64,000 nt of DNA from Lysobacteraceae bacterium 2PB (GCA_005502915.1 SCMT01000013.1:32658-96657), one strand, 5' to 3'; positions 8,315 to 17,159 are shown, counted from the stretch's first letter. Translations and numbers: made by a program. Notes: generated by a model not told the origin, from the letters alone.

Positions 8315-8809
8315 TCAACCCTCCCCTGCCGCGGACAGGCGATAGGTCGGCTTGCCGGGCTTGACGGTGCGGGCCGACTCGAACTGCGTGCGCAGCGTCG
8401 ACGGCCAGTTCAGGAAACGCGACTCGGAGATGCTGTAGGCGACATCGATGAACTCCTCGACCGGTTCTCCGGCTGCGGCGATCCGTTTGGCGATCACGGC
8501 GAGTTGCGGCTGGTCCCAGGACACGCGCTTGGACACGTCCACGCTCAGGCGGACGTGCGCGTCGACGACATGGACGACACCGAAGTCCTTCCCGGCCTCG
8601 GCGCGTGCGGCGCGGATGCGGTCGCCGTAGGTCCGCTCAAGCGCCGTGTCGAAGCGCGCCCTGACCTGCTTGAGCCACTCGCCGGCCTGGTCGAGCTGCC
8701 GGGCGAGCAGGATCTTCTGTTGGGGGGAGAGTGCCGCCAGCTGGGCGACGGACAGTTCGGCGAGCTCGGCCGGCACGAGGGTGAGTTCGGTCATCGTGGC
8801 CGGCCTCAT
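8315..8809 (-). CDS. Uncharacterised phage protein, 164 aa
   Basis: The start at 8809 is chosen because the ATG overlaps the stop of the upstream HTH gene (ATGA); a second ATG lies five codons later. The protein has a helical N-terminal half ('ALSPQQKILLARQLDQAGEW') and a compact C-terminal half with 'VHVVDAHVRLSVDVSKRVSW' and 'ISESRFLNWPSTLRTQF'. No catalytic motif is apparent. Always-adjacent position to the Sak4-like ATPase suggests a recombination accessory. I do not recognise a named family. Confidence 0.65.
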   Translation of the reverse strand: MRPATMTELTLVPAELAELSVAQLAALSPQQKILLARQLDQAGEWLKQVRARFDTALERTYGDRIRAARAEAGKDFGVVHVVDAHVRLSVDVSKRVSWDQPQLAVIAKRIAAAGEPVEEFIDVAYSISESRFLNWPSTLRTQFESARTVKPGKPTYRLSAAGEG

Positions 8810-9039
8810 GCGAAGACGCGCTCGCCGGTGCCGCGACGCAACGCCTGGCGTTCATACTGCTCGATGTCCTCGCGACGGTAGCTGACGCGGTTGCCGAGCT
8901 TCAGGTAGATCGGACCGATGCCCATCCGGCGCCACTGCTGCAGGGTGCGGACGGAGATGTCCCAGCGCCGGGCCAGCTGGTTCTCATCGAAGGCGCGAGG
9001 CTCGTCGGCGACGGCCTGCGCGGTGTTGCGGTCTTGCAT
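8806..9039 (-). CDS. Helix-turn-helix DNA-binding protein (AlpA/excisionase-like)
   Basis: 77 aa. The central segment 'ENQLARRWDISVRTLQQWRR' followed by 'GPIYLKLGNRVSYRREDIEQY' is a classic MerR-type HTH_17 fold used by excisionases and AlpA regulators. It is the first gene of the leftward operon, so it may control the operon or act in excision. The GGTGGAA triplet repeat lies 60-90 bp upstream and is a candidate binding site for it. Confidence 0.82.
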   Translation of the reverse strand: MQDRNTAQAVADEPRAFDENQLARRWDISVRTLQQWRRMGIGPIYLKLGNRVSYRREDIEQYERQALRRGTGERVFA

Positions 9040-9098
9040 GACGTGTTTCTCGACAGGCTGCGATTGCAGCGGGCGAGACGCAGACTATTCACCGGACG

Positions 9099-9128
9099 GG
9101 TGGAAGACAGGTGGAAGGACGGGTGGAA
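9099..9128. promoter_or_regulatory. Triple GGTGGAA repeat, candidate operator
   Basis: GGTGGAA (TTCCACC on the operon strand) occurs at 9099-9105, 9110-9116 and 9122-9128. The copies are 11 and 12 bp apart, about one helical turn, so a protein could bind all of them on one DNA face. The array sits just upstream of the first gene of the leftward operon (start 9039). The HTH protein encoded there is a plausible ligand. Binding is inferred. Confidence 0.5.
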
Positions 9129-9318
9129 AGCAGGGAATTTGTTCCAGCCTCACGGACGAACGTTCATGTCCTCCGATCTCCCCCTCCCCCGAGTCCTGCC
9201 GAACGTCCCTCGCTAGCCAGCCAATTCAGCCATCGCGACCATGCTCGACCCGGGTCCCTGCGCGTCGGCGGCTAGTGCGGCATGCCGAGGACGAGTACGC
9301 TTCAGGTTATGCATCCCG

Positions 9319-10557
9319 ATGATCGACATGAAGCGTACTGATGCCTCCAACACGGACTGCGCGCATGAGCACGTGTCCTGCCTCAATCCGTACGAATTGA
9401 TTCGCAAGTACCGCTGCGACGCGTGCGCAGGCGTCATGATGTGTGCGTGCGACGAGAGCTTCGGCAAACGATTCCTCGCCCACCAGCTGGCAACGGGCCG
9501 GGAGCTGGATACGCAATCCCGGGTCCTTGTGACGCTCGGTTTCGTACCCGCGATCTGCAACGAATGCCGGGGTCTAGCACCTGCTGCAGCCCCGGTGACC
9601 TCAGGATTTGGCAGGACCTCCAAGATCAAGCGCTACTACTGGCGCGAAATCTACTTCGCGGAGCGCTTGCGCCAAGCCCAGTGGGAGGAGTCGCACCCCG
9701 ATGCCACGCCTGAGCAGCGTACGGCGGCCGTGGCGACTATAGAATCTGAGGTGCTGGAGCAAATCAAGGCTCAGCATGCCCAAGCGCCGAAGTACGATTT
9801 TAAGGAGCCTTCACAATCCGAGATCCTCGAACGCAGCAACGTGAAAGTGCAGGCGATCCATGCGACATATAGCGATGAGCCGTCGAAGGGTGCGGTTATC
9901 CGTCATGGCGACACGACGATTTCACCCGAGCAGTTCGTGATTCAGTGGTACGAGTCGCGCGGCTGGTCCGCAATGCCCCTGGAAAGCGGGCCATTTCACG
10001 CGCTTTTCGGCGTCATGATGTGGGCACTTATCCAAGACCCAAGCGATCCTAGGGTGCGAACGGTAGGCTTCGGCAACCGAGATGCCCTTCTTGCCACCGG
10101 CATGAATGTGCCGATCTGGACATTGTTGCCTGACGATTTCGGCAGCAAAGGCTACGCCACAAGGCGAGCGAAGCAAGTGGAGAAATACTTCGCTCTAATC
10201 GCCGAAGACAGGACGGAAATGCTTTGGCTGTTCGATTATCGGGTTCCTACGAGCTCCGATCTGCGCCAGTACCTCTGGGCACACCGGGAAGAAGACTTAG
10301 CTCGTGCACGCAAATTGATCGAGATATTGACGCCAGGACAGGTCCATCGGGTATTGCGCTACCTGATCAGCGACTACTGGGGACACTACCTGGGTTGGCC
10401 AGATTTACTTCTACACCAAGACGACGAAATTCTGTTCGCGGAAGTCAAATCATCCAACGATCGGCTGAGCGGCGATCAGAAGCGTTGGATCGGAGACAAC
10501 AGCGAGCACCTTGGCTTCCCCTTCTGCCTCGTCAAGCTGCATAGATCGAGGCACTAG
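9319..10557 (+). CDS. VRR-NUC nuclease with cysteine-rich N-terminus
   Basis: 412 aa from ATG 9319 (alternatives at 9241 and 9328). The C-terminus carries a VRR-NUC domain of the PD-(D/E)XK superfamily: 'GWPDLLL' (Asp about 362), 'EILFAEVKSSNDRLSGDQ' (E375, K377, Q about 387), as in FAN1 and phage VRR nucleases. The N-terminus has several cysteine pairs ('YRCDACAG', 'MMCACDE', 'AICNECRG') that probably bind zinc. The middle (about 100-340) is helical and unassigned. It stands alone on the plus strand beside the phage operon. It could be a structure-specific nuclease for repair or defence; the role is not shown by sequence. Confidence 0.78.
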   Translation: MIDMKRTDASNTDCAHEHVSCLNPYELIRKYRCDACAGVMMCACDESFGKRFLAHQLATGRELDTQSRVLVTLGFVPAICNECRGLAPAAAPVTSGFGRTSKIKRYYWREIYFAERLRQAQWEESHPDATPEQRTAAVATIESEVLEQIKAQHAQAPKYDFKEPSQSEILERSNVKVQAIHATYSDEPSKGAVIRHGDTTISPEQFVIQWYESRGWSAMPLESGPFHALFGVMMWALIQDPSDPRVRTVGFGNRDALLATGMNVPIWTLLPDDFGSKGYATRRAKQVEKYFALIAEDRTEMLWLFDYRVPTSSDLRQYLWAHREEDLARARKLIEILTPGQVHRVLRYLISDYWGHYLGWPDLLLHQDDEILFAEVKSSNDRLSGDQKRWIGDNSEHLGFPFCLVKLHRSRH

Positions 10558-10847
10558 CACACGCAGTACACTTCCGAAACGATGCAGTGGCTGACATCGG
10601 TAATGCTCGGTCCAACATCGGTCGCGCCTTCAGCGCTCGACTCCAATGTTGCACCGAGCGCTGGCGCTTTGCAGTAGCGGTCAATTCTTCATGGACTGTC
10701 CGGGCCGAAACGCAAGCAGTTGATTTATAAGGGCGCTGCAGCTCGTCGGAAAGTCCTGCTCCGCCCTCTAACGCCGTGAAACAATTCCGTGAGAAGTTAG
10801 GCGATCGACTCGTATTTCTCCATCCGTACTCCCCCGGGAACTTGCAC

Positions 10848-13466
10848 ATGACGACACGACCCTGGCGCCTCGCCACGCTGGCCTTTTCCTTGACGCTGGC
10901 GCTGTCGGGCGCGGTGCAGGCTGCGGACATCGCCCATCCCGACCACTACGAGTTCGATGCCACGCTCAATGCGCCCTTGGCGCCGGTAGCGGGGCGTTAT
11001 CCCATCACGCTTTTCTTCGACTATCCCGCTGCGGGGGGCGCCACTGCCGCCGCATGGATCCTGGAAGCGGTCGCGCCCGATGGACGTACCGTCCGCAGTT
11101 GGCAAGGCATCAAGTCGCTTCCTCATCAGCGTGCGGTATTGCGCATGGCGTGGGATGGCCGCGATCAGCAGGGGCGGTCGCTGCCGGCGGGCTACTACTC
11201 GCTGCGCCTCCGGGCTGCGCCTACGGTCCAGATTGGCGACGACGTGCGCAGGCCGATGGCGCGTCGCGTCGCAGAGGCGTTTTCTGCATTCACCGAAGAG
11301 GTGCATGAGCAGAGTGTCGACGTGATGGTTGGACGCGTGGCGCCCGCCCGGGTCACCAGGATGGTTCCGCTACCTGTCGGGGTGCGCCAGGACGCCCTTG
11401 CGCGACAAGCTCCGCCGGGTTCGCCTGCGGCGAAACGTCCCATCCCGTGGAGGGCGGCGCCCGCACCTGCAGGACTGCCATATACGATCTACTACGGCAA
11501 CATGCATAGCCAGACCAATCACAGCGACGGTGGTACGGCACTCGCAAGCTGCAATGGCTCCGAGTCGCCCCAGGCAGGCGAGTTCGGACCGGCAGATGCC
11601 TTCGAGATGATGCGAGTCCAGGCAGGCGGCGACTTCCTCCTTGCGTCCGAACACAACCACATGTACGACGGGTCGACAGGCACGAACTCATCCGCCACCC
11701 CGGCCGCGGCCAATGGCCTGTTCAATAGCGGACTCACCGCAGCCAGCAATTACAACGCCGCGAATCCGACCTTTCTCGCGCTGTATGGCATGGAGTGGGG
11801 CGTCATCAGCAATGGCGGTCACCTGAACATCATCAATCCCGACGCATTGGCCAGCTGGGAGAGAAACAGCAGTGGCCAGCTCATCGGAACCGTCGAGGTG
11901 CCGAAGAGCGACTATGCGGCGCTCTACGCAGCGATGCGTCAGCGCGGCTGGATCGGGCAGTTCAACCATCCGTCGACCTCCCAGTTCGCCATCGGCGGAA
12001 CGGGGATGGCCTACAACGCCGATGGCGTGGAAGTCATGGTGTTGACGGAGATCCTCAACACGTCTGCTTTCTCGGTCAATACCACCCAGACCGAAACCAG
12101 CCGAAGCAGCTATCCCGGGGCCTGGAATCGCTTGCTGGAACGCGGTTACAAGGTGGCGCCCGCAAGCAACCAGGACAACCACTGTGCGAACTGGGGCCTG
12201 AGCTTCACGAACCGCACGGGTGTCCTGCTGCCTACCGGCACCACCCTCAATCAGGCAAACTTCGTTGCGGCATTGCGCGCGCGCCGCACCTTTGCGACCG
12301 AAGACAAGACCGGGCAGCTCGTGCTCACCGCGAACGGCCGTGTGATGGGCGAGACGTTCACCAACAGCGGCGTGCTGACGCTTTCGGCGAACTTCGCCAG
12401 CACCAGCGGCCAGACGCCGCAGCGCGTGCAATTCTTCGAGGGCGTCCCTGGCCGCAACGGCACCGTGACTCAGCTTGCCGAGGGAAGCGGTACCCATACG
12501 CTCACCCCGTCGGCCGGGGCGCATTTCTACTACGCTCTCGTTACGCAGACCAATGGCCTGCGTCTGTGGTCTGCACCCATCTGGGTGGACCAGACGTCGG
12601 GCGGGCCGGACACGTCGCCCCCGACGGTCACCGCCAGTGTCACGGGGACGAGCGGCACGCTGACCCTTTCTGCCAATGCCACCGACGACGTGGGCGTCAC
12701 CAACGTCGAGTTCTACATCGATGATGTGCTGCGAGGCAGCGACAACACGGCCCCCTACTCGATCGCATTCGACTCGGCTGGTCTGGGCAACGGCCCCCAT
12801 ACGCTGTCTGCACGGGCTTTCGACGCCGCCGGAAACAATGCGACATCGGCCGAGGTGGACTTCAGCATCAACAACATTGCCCCGGTCGCCAACTTCAGCG
12901 CGGCCGTTACCGACCTGACGGCAATCTTCACCGACTCGTCGTTCGACGCGGACAGCACCATCGTCTCCCGGAACTGGAACTTCGGGGATGGCACGAATTC
13001 CTCCTCAATCAATCCGAGCCACACCTACGCTGTCGCGGGGACCTATACCGTCACCCTCACCGTAACGGACAGCACGGGGCTGACCGGCACCAAGACTCAA
13101 GCGGTGAATGTCGGCAGCAGCGCGGTACAGACCTATACCAACACGACGGATGTCGCGATTCTGGACAACGCTACCGTCACAAGCTCGATCATCGTGTCCG
13201 GCCGCGCTGGCAATGCACCACGAGCAACACCGGTTGAGGTCAACATCCTTCACACCTACATCGGCGACCTGAAGGTCGATCTGGTTGCCCCGGATGGCAG
13301 CGTCTACGTGCTGCACAACCGCAGCGGCGGGAGCATGGACAACATCTTCAAGACCTACACCGTCAATCTTTCCACCGAGGCGATCAACGGAACCTGGAAG
13401 CTGCGGGTGAACGACAATGCGGGCGGCGACGTCGGCAGCATCGACAGTTGGAGCATCACGTTCTGA
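10848..13466 (+). CDS. Secreted CehA/McbA-type metallohydrolase with Ig, PKD and P domains
   Basis: 872 aa from ATG 10848; the longer frame from 10776 would place 24 residues before a clear Sec signal peptide ('LATLAFSLTLALSGAVQA'). After a small N-terminal beta domain comes a PHP-like metallohydrolase region: 'GNMHSQTNHSDGG' and 'LASEHNHMYDG' provide metal-binding His/Asp, with 'NHPSTSQF' and 'SNQDNHCANWG' later. Then follow a bacterial Ig-like domain (about 590-680), a PKD domain ('SRNWNFGDGTNSS', 'VAGTYTVTLTVTD') and a C-terminal proprotein-convertase P domain ('TYIGDLKVDLVAPDGS'). CehA/McbA proteins hydrolyse esters or phosphoesters; the substrate here is unknown. The multi-domain tail suggests secretion by a type II-like route. 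Confidence 0.85.
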   Translation: MTTRPWRLATLAFSLTLALSGAVQAADIAHPDHYEFDATLNAPLAPVAGRYPITLFFDYPAAGGATAAAWILEAVAPDGRTVRSWQGIKSLPHQRAVLRMAWDGRDQQGRSLPAGYYSLRLRAAPTVQIGDDVRRPMARRVAEAFSAFTEEVHEQSVDVMVGRVAPARVTRMVPLPVGVRQDALARQAPPGSPAAKRPIPWRAAPAPAGLPYTIYYGNMHSQTNHSDGGTALASCNGSESPQAGEFGPADAFEMMRVQAGGDFLLASEHNHMYDGSTGTNSSATPAAANGLFNSGLTAASNYNAANPTFLALYGMEWGVISNGGHLNIINPDALASWERNSSGQLIGTVEVPKSDYAALYAAMRQRGWIGQFNHPSTSQFAIGGTGMAYNADGVEVMVLTEILNTSAFSVNTTQTETSRSSYPGAWNRLLERGYKVAPASNQDNHCANWGLSFTNRTGVLLPTGTTLNQANFVAALRARRTFATEDKTGQLVLTANGRVMGETFTNSGVLTLSANFASTSGQTPQRVQFFEGVPGRNGTVTQLAEGSGTHTLTPSAGAHFYYALVTQTNGLRLWSAPIWVDQTSGGPDTSPPTVTASVTGTSGTLTLSANATDDVGVTNVEFYIDDVLRGSDNTAPYSIAFDSAGLGNGPHTLSARAFDAAGNNATSAEVDFSINNIAPVANFSAAVTDLTAIFTDSSFDADSTIVSRNWNFGDGTNSSSINPSHTYAVAGTYTVTLTVTDSTGLTGTKTQAVNVGSSAVQTYTNTTDVAILDNATVTSSIIVSGRAGNAPRATPVEVNILHTYIGDLKVDLVAPDGSVYVLHNRSGGSMDNIFKTYTVNLSTEAINGTWKLRVNDNAGGDVGSIDSWSITF

Positions 13467-13512
13467 TCAGTTTCGCCATCGTCCGCAATACCGACGCATG
13501 ATGCTCGCAATG

Positions 13513-13536
13513 CGCCCGCTGCCGCTGCAGCGGGCG
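13513..13536. terminator. Hairpin between convergent genes
   Basis: A 9-bp GC-rich stem (CGCCCGCTG / CAGCGGGCG) with a 6-base loop lies 47 bp after the CehA-type gene and before the end of the convergent gene at 13588. There is no T-run, so it is only a possible terminator. Confidence 0.35.
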
Positions 13537-13587
13537 ACATTCCAGGTACCTGCACGCCAGGCGCTGACGCACTCCACGCCCACGACT

Positions 13588-14523
13588 TCAATAGCCATCG
13601 GACGTCGACTCGGCACACTCCTCGGCCCACCAGTATTCTCCTTGGCGATTCGATCGGACCAGGAGGCGGTACGCACGATTTGCCTCCGGATACTTGGGCC
13701 TCGGAAATGCCTGCACTGGCTTGTCCAGGTCGAGCTTTGCCTGCGCCATGAGCATCTCACGATGCATCGGCTGGCCCCGTCGCTCCCAAAGCATCCGCAG
13801 TAGCGCGGACTGCGCAGGGGTGAGCGGAATGGGAACCGACTCCCCTGGCAGCAGTACGTCCCGGTAGCCCGGCCCGAACGGGCCAATACGGATCTGGTCC
13901 ACCCTCGGAGATGCTCCCAGCGCGCCTGCCCAGACTGCTTCGTCAGCGATGAGGCCAGTCCCGCGTACCCGGAACGCCGCGCCCAGCGGGACGAGGCGCA
14001 CATCCGCACCGGGCAGGAACACCCTGTCCGTCGGCGACGTCGTCACCATGACAGCACGGGTTCGACCGATGTGCGTCTGCCACATGGCCAGCAGCATGCG
14101 CTGGACCATGCTGTCCGTGAGCTTCTGGCCATAGAGAACGCGATGACGGCCACCGCCGCGACCGACATCACCGAGGCGCCATACACGCTCTGGGACCAGC
14201 ATCCATGCCTGGTCTTTTGTCAGGTGGAGAGCCTGCGCAATGCGGCGACGCAACCAGTCGCCGTCCGGCGTCAAACGCAGGACGTCCTTGGGTGACAGCG
14301 AAACAGGTCCGCAGTCGACGCAGAATCCCGACCCGACGGTCATGATCCGGACACTATGCGCCTCGCAGCGTGGACAGATGACGACGCGCGATTGGGTTTC
14401 CACCAACGCGCCGACCCTGTGCAGTTGCTCGAGCCGCTGACGTTCGTCGGCGTCGACCAGCGCTGGCGCAATGGCGGTCCGCCCCTGCTCGATGCAGGCG
14501 CTCAACAAGTCGAGGAGATCCAT
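13588..14523 (-). CDS. Unrecognised zinc-ribbon protein, second gene of cassette
   Basis: 311 aa, six bases after the upstream gene, so the two are co-transcribed. Cysteine pairs in 'VVICPRCEAH' and 'GFCVDCGPV' (residues about 48-75) form a zinc ribbon. The C-terminal part 'LTPAQSALLRMLWERRGQP' followed by a basic segment looks like a winged-helix fold. The central segment has 'RHRVLYGQKLTDSMVQRML' and no catalytic motif I can name. It could be a DNA-binding effector or regulator. The pair plus the divergent XRE gene form a self-contained unit among other candidate defence genes. Confidence 0.65.
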   Translation of the reverse strand: MDLLDLLSACIEQGRTAIAPALVDADERQRLEQLHRVGALVETQSRVVICPRCEAHSVRIMTVGSGFCVDCGPVSLSPKDVLRLTPDGDWLRRRIAQALHLTKDQAWMLVPERVWRLGDVGRGGGRHRVLYGQKLTDSMVQRMLLAMWQTHIGRTRAVMVTTSPTDRVFLPGADVRLVPLGAAFRVRGTGLIADEAVWAGALGASPRVDQIRIGPFGPGYRDVLLPGESVPIPLTPAQSALLRMLWERRGQPMHREMLMAQAKLDLDKPVQAFPRPKYPEANRAYRLLVRSNRQGEYWWAEECAESTSDGY

Positions 14524-14529
14524 GACGCA

Positions 14530-15348
14530 TCAGATCGTCGTCGACAGCGATGACGCTGCTCGTGAGCTGCGGCAGCTGGTCAGGCGCCAGTGTGCCAGCC
14601 ATGCTTCCATCTGCGCTCGGGTGTCGGGGTCGAGGTCCGCCAGATTGCTGCCGCCGCGTCGCTTGAGCGCGAGCGTGACAGATCGCCCGGTCGTCTGCCC
14701 TTGTTCCGGAAGGAAATCGACCCCCAGTTTGGCAGCGACGACTCTGAAGCGGTTCTGTCGCATCGGGTTGTCTGTCGGCATCCAGGTGTTCAGGAGATCC
14801 AGTACGCTGACAGTGGGATCGCAGACAGGCGCCTTGACCGCAATCTCGCCTCCGGTGACCTCATCCAGGAGCGTGGCCTCGTACAGGCGCACTCGATCGA
14901 CGATGATCGCGTCCGGCAAGGGAAGCGGCTGACGAAGTGAATCGAGCGGGAGCAGTTCGGCATGCGGCTGATGAACGCCACGCGTGCGCACGGCCTCATC
15001 GAACAGGTCACGATGGCGGAGGTACATCCACAGGGCGCACTGGGCAGCAGCGCCTGGCAGGTGCAGCGGATTCACCCGGCCGGGGTGGCGAGTACACACC
15101 GCGCGCAGAGCTTCGAGGCCAGCATCATCGGCCAGCAGCGCAATCTCGCGCAGGTTTCTCTCGACGCATTGCCGCACCGGAAAGGACGCACGTTCGATCG
15201 CAGCCGACAGGCTGCAGTGGTCGACAGGCCTACCTTTGCCACAGGCCTCGTCATGGAACGACATGCCGCACATCGACAGGAAGTCGATGAGCACGTCGTC
15301 CGGCAGAATCTCCAACAACACATCCAATTGCACAACCGAGCTGGACAC
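14530..15348 (-). CDS. Unrecognised protein, first gene of cassette
   Basis: 272 aa. I place the start at GTG 15348 because GGAG lies 7 bases upstream; the alternative TTG at 15402 has no clear ribosome site. The protein begins 'SSSVVQLDVLLEILPDD' and is mainly helical, with 'CVERNLREIALLADDAGLE' and a basic region 'RSVTLALKRRGGSNLADLD' near the C-terminus that resembles H-NS-like DNA-binding loops only loosely. No family is recognised. It is driven by a near-consensus promoter at 15448-15475 and followed directly by the zinc-ribbon gene. Confidence 0.65.
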   Translation of the reverse strand: MSSSVVQLDVLLEILPDDVLIDFLSMCGMSFHDEACGKGRPVDHCSLSAAIERASFPVRQCVERNLREIALLADDAGLEALRAVCTRHPGRVNPLHLPGAAAQCALWMYLRHRDLFDEAVRTRGVHQPHAELLPLDSLRQPLPLPDAIIVDRVRLYEATLLDEVTGGEIAVKAPVCDPTVSVLDLLNTWMPTDNPMRQNRFRVVAAKLGVDFLPEQGQTTGRSVTLALKRRGGSNLADLDPDTRAQMEAWLAHWRLTSCRSSRAASSLSTTI

Positions 15349-15447
15349 GATTCGTCTCCAGCGCAAACCCCGTCCTACGTCGACGATCCCCTTCGCCGAC
15401 AAAGCGCAGATCCACGCTTGTTCGCTATTGACATACTTCTCGTTCGG

Positions 15448-15475
15448 ATTCTAGAACCGCTGTCACGATTGTCAA
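15448..15475 (-). promoter_or_regulatory. Sigma-70-type promoter for the two-gene cassette
   Basis: Read on the minus strand, -35 TTGACA (15475-15470) and -10 TAGAAT (15453-15448) are separated by 16 bp. The -35 is perfect and the -10 matches 5 of 6. ATTGACA/TGTCAAT inverted repeats flank the -10 (around 15427-15433 and 15470-15476), a plausible operator for the divergent XRE protein. The leader to GTG 15348 would be about 90 nt. Confidence 0.6.
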
Positions 15476-15555
15476 TCCACATACGCCATAGAATGGATGC
15501 CGTGCTGCGGCTTCCATTCATGCGCTGAGCCGGGCCTCCATCCAGGAGACGTTCT

Positions 15556-15897
15556 GTGGTTACGGGGTTTAATCGCCGACTGCGCGCATTGCGCAAGAGC
15601 GCCAAGCTGACACTCGAGGGGCTCGGAGACGCCGCGGGCATCAGCAAGAGCTACGTGTGGGAACTGGAGAACCGCGAGGTCCCGCACCTGTCGGTGAAGG
15701 TACTGGTCGATCTCGCCAAGGCGCTGGATGTCTCGATCCAGGACTTGCTGGGAGAGCCGCTACCCGTCAAAGCCTCCCCCGAGGACCTGCGCTTCTTCCG
15801 CAAGTACGTCAACATGGACAAGGCCGACAAAGAGCGCCTCCGTAAGATGGTCGACCTGTTCGAACAGCCTGCGGCCAATGGGGTGCGCCGGAGATAG
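15556..15897 (+). CDS. XRE-family transcriptional regulator
   Basis: 113 aa, GTG start at 15556 with AGGAGA six bases upstream. A Cro/C1-type HTH covers residues about 5-62 ('LRALRKSAKLTLEGLGDAAG', 'SKSYVWELENREV'), followed by a short helical tail ('YVNMDKADKERLRKMVDLF'). It diverges from the uncharacterised two-gene cassette and probably represses it by binding the inverted repeats around its promoter. Paired XRE regulators are common controls of toxic or defence operons. Confidence 0.85.
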   Translation: MVTGFNRRLRALRKSAKLTLEGLGDAAGISKSYVWELENREVPHLSVKVLVDLAKALDVSIQDLLGEPLPVKASPEDLRFFRKYVNMDKADKERLRKMVDLFEQPAANGVRRR

Positions 15898-16005
15898 CGT
15901 TCGGTGGGTCACCGCAAAGTGCTCGGTACGGGCGGCAGGCGAGTAGCAGCGCGTCCACGAGTGGCATGGCGGTGCTAGGCTCGGGCCCGGATGCGAGACG
16001 CCATT

Positions 16006-16806
16006 CTAGGGGATGCGAATTTCTGGGCCTCGCGGTCCCGTGTCTTTGGGCTCAGTGTCACGGGGACCAGTGTCCTTTGGCCCTGTGTCTCTTGATCCGG
16101 TGTCTCGGGGGCCGGTATCTCTAACTCCCATATCTCTATCCCGAATACCTGAGTTTTCCCTCGGTCCTTCACTACTCCGTTCCCTCGCCCTAGATTTCGC
16201 AGCAGCTTCTTTTGCCTTCCTCGCGTTTTCTGCGGCTTTGGCTTGCTGTGCGGCCTTCGCTTGCCTTTCAGCTTCTGCTGCCGCTTTTTGCCTTTTTTCC
16301 TCCTCTGCTGCTGCGGCCTTCTGATACTCACCAAAAGCGGTTTGAAAGGATGACAACGTCTCGCGATCCTTATTCAGCTCGCGTATTTCGTTCCTGATGG
16401 CCGACAACTCATTCTTGGTTGTCGTGGCGTAATCGATGAGGTTGTCAGCCATCTTCATGATGTTGTCTATCTCGTCAATGGCTTCATCTGCACCCATTCC
16501 TGCCTTCAGCTTCGAGAACGGGCTTGTCGAAACTGCGTTGCCAACGTTAGTTGCAACGGCCTTCTCTGCTTTCAGTCCCGCAACACCTATGTCAGAGACG
16601 CGCTTGTCAGCGAAGGCTGCCTCAATCTCCGCTGCGCGCTTTTGTGCCGTCTCTAGGCGTGCGTCAATGTTTTTGATCCTTTCCTCTGCCTGCGAGTTGA
16701 GTGCATCCGCTGAAGGAAGTTCCGATGACGCCGGGTTCGTGCTTTGGGATTGGCCGAACGCTGCGGCACATTGCAGGAGGAGCACTAATGCAACATAAAG
16801 GCGCAT
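16006..16806 (-). CDS. Secreted/periplasmic coiled-coil protein with repetitive C-terminus
   Basis: 266 aa from ATG 16806, with GGAGGA seven bases upstream; longer frames lack this site. A signal peptide is clear ('LYVALVLLLQCAAAFGQS'). Residues about 40-170 are helical with heptad-like stretches ('RIKNIDARLETAQKRAAEIE', 'IRNEIRELNKDRETLSSF'). A Lys/Ala/Glu-rich coiled coil follows ('AAAEAERQAKAAQQAKAAE'), then a low-complexity tail of RDTGP/KDTGP pentapeptides. The tail comes from six 15-bp DNA repeats. No enzyme motif is seen. It resembles TolA-like or cell-envelope stalk proteins only in composition. Function unknown. Confidence 0.7.
   Translation of the reverse strand: MRLYVALVLLLQCAAAFGQSQSTNPASSELPSADALNSQAEERIKNIDARLETAQKRAAEIEAAFADKRVSDIGVAGLKAEKAVATNVGNAVSTSPFSKLKAGMGADEAIDEIDNIMKMADNLIDYATTTKNELSAIRNEIRELNKDRETLSSFQTAFGEYQKAAAAEEEKRQKAAAEAERQAKAAQQAKAAENARKAKEAAAKSRARERSSEGPRENSGIRDRDMGVRDTGPRDTGSRDTGPKDTGPRDTEPKDTGPRGPEIRIP
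16037..16126. repeat. 15-bp tandem repeat (minisatellite) in coding sequence
   Basis: The motif GTGTC (GTATC in the last copy) recurs at 16040, 16055, 16070, 16085, 16100 and 16115, an exact 15-bp period for six units. It encodes the pentapeptides (R/K)DT(G/E)(P/S) of the coiled-coil protein tail. The unit length keeps the frame, so copy number could vary without breaking the protein. Confidence 0.85.
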
Positions 16807-17159
16807 GACCGATTCCTCCGATATTTTCCTGTCCAACGTAAGGAAACATCTGTTGCGGCCAAGCGCGGAAAGCTGAAGTGGCTCGACCATGGGAAGAACG
16901 GGGTCAGGTTCACTTTCCGATGCCCGCTTCGGGTCGGAACCGGCCGCTTGATGGAGTAACCCTGGCACGTAGTCGAAACGCTCATCCTGTAAGAAATGAC
17001 AGGGTCTCCTTCCGGGCAATTGCGGTCATTCTGCCTGTTAAACTGAAGTCAGCAACGGCCGATCTTTGTTTAACGAATCGACCTTCATCCATTACACGAA
17101 ATAGCGGATCGACGATAGAGTAGTCGAAGTCGAACCAAGCGCGCGGCGCACAGATCATC
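16807..17159. other. Intergenic region before the STAND gene
   Basis: 353 bp without a supported gene between two divergent genes. The GC content drops towards 17159, marking entry into the atypical STAND gene. It must hold both promoters, but I see no strong -35/-10 pair, and the ATG at 17160 has no clear Shine-Dalgarno sequence. Confidence 0.4.

Noticed and set aside
10558..10847. Possible small gene or degraded element upstream of the CehA-type gene
   Set aside because: 290 bp with only short frames and no motif or terminal repeats; treated as upstream region.
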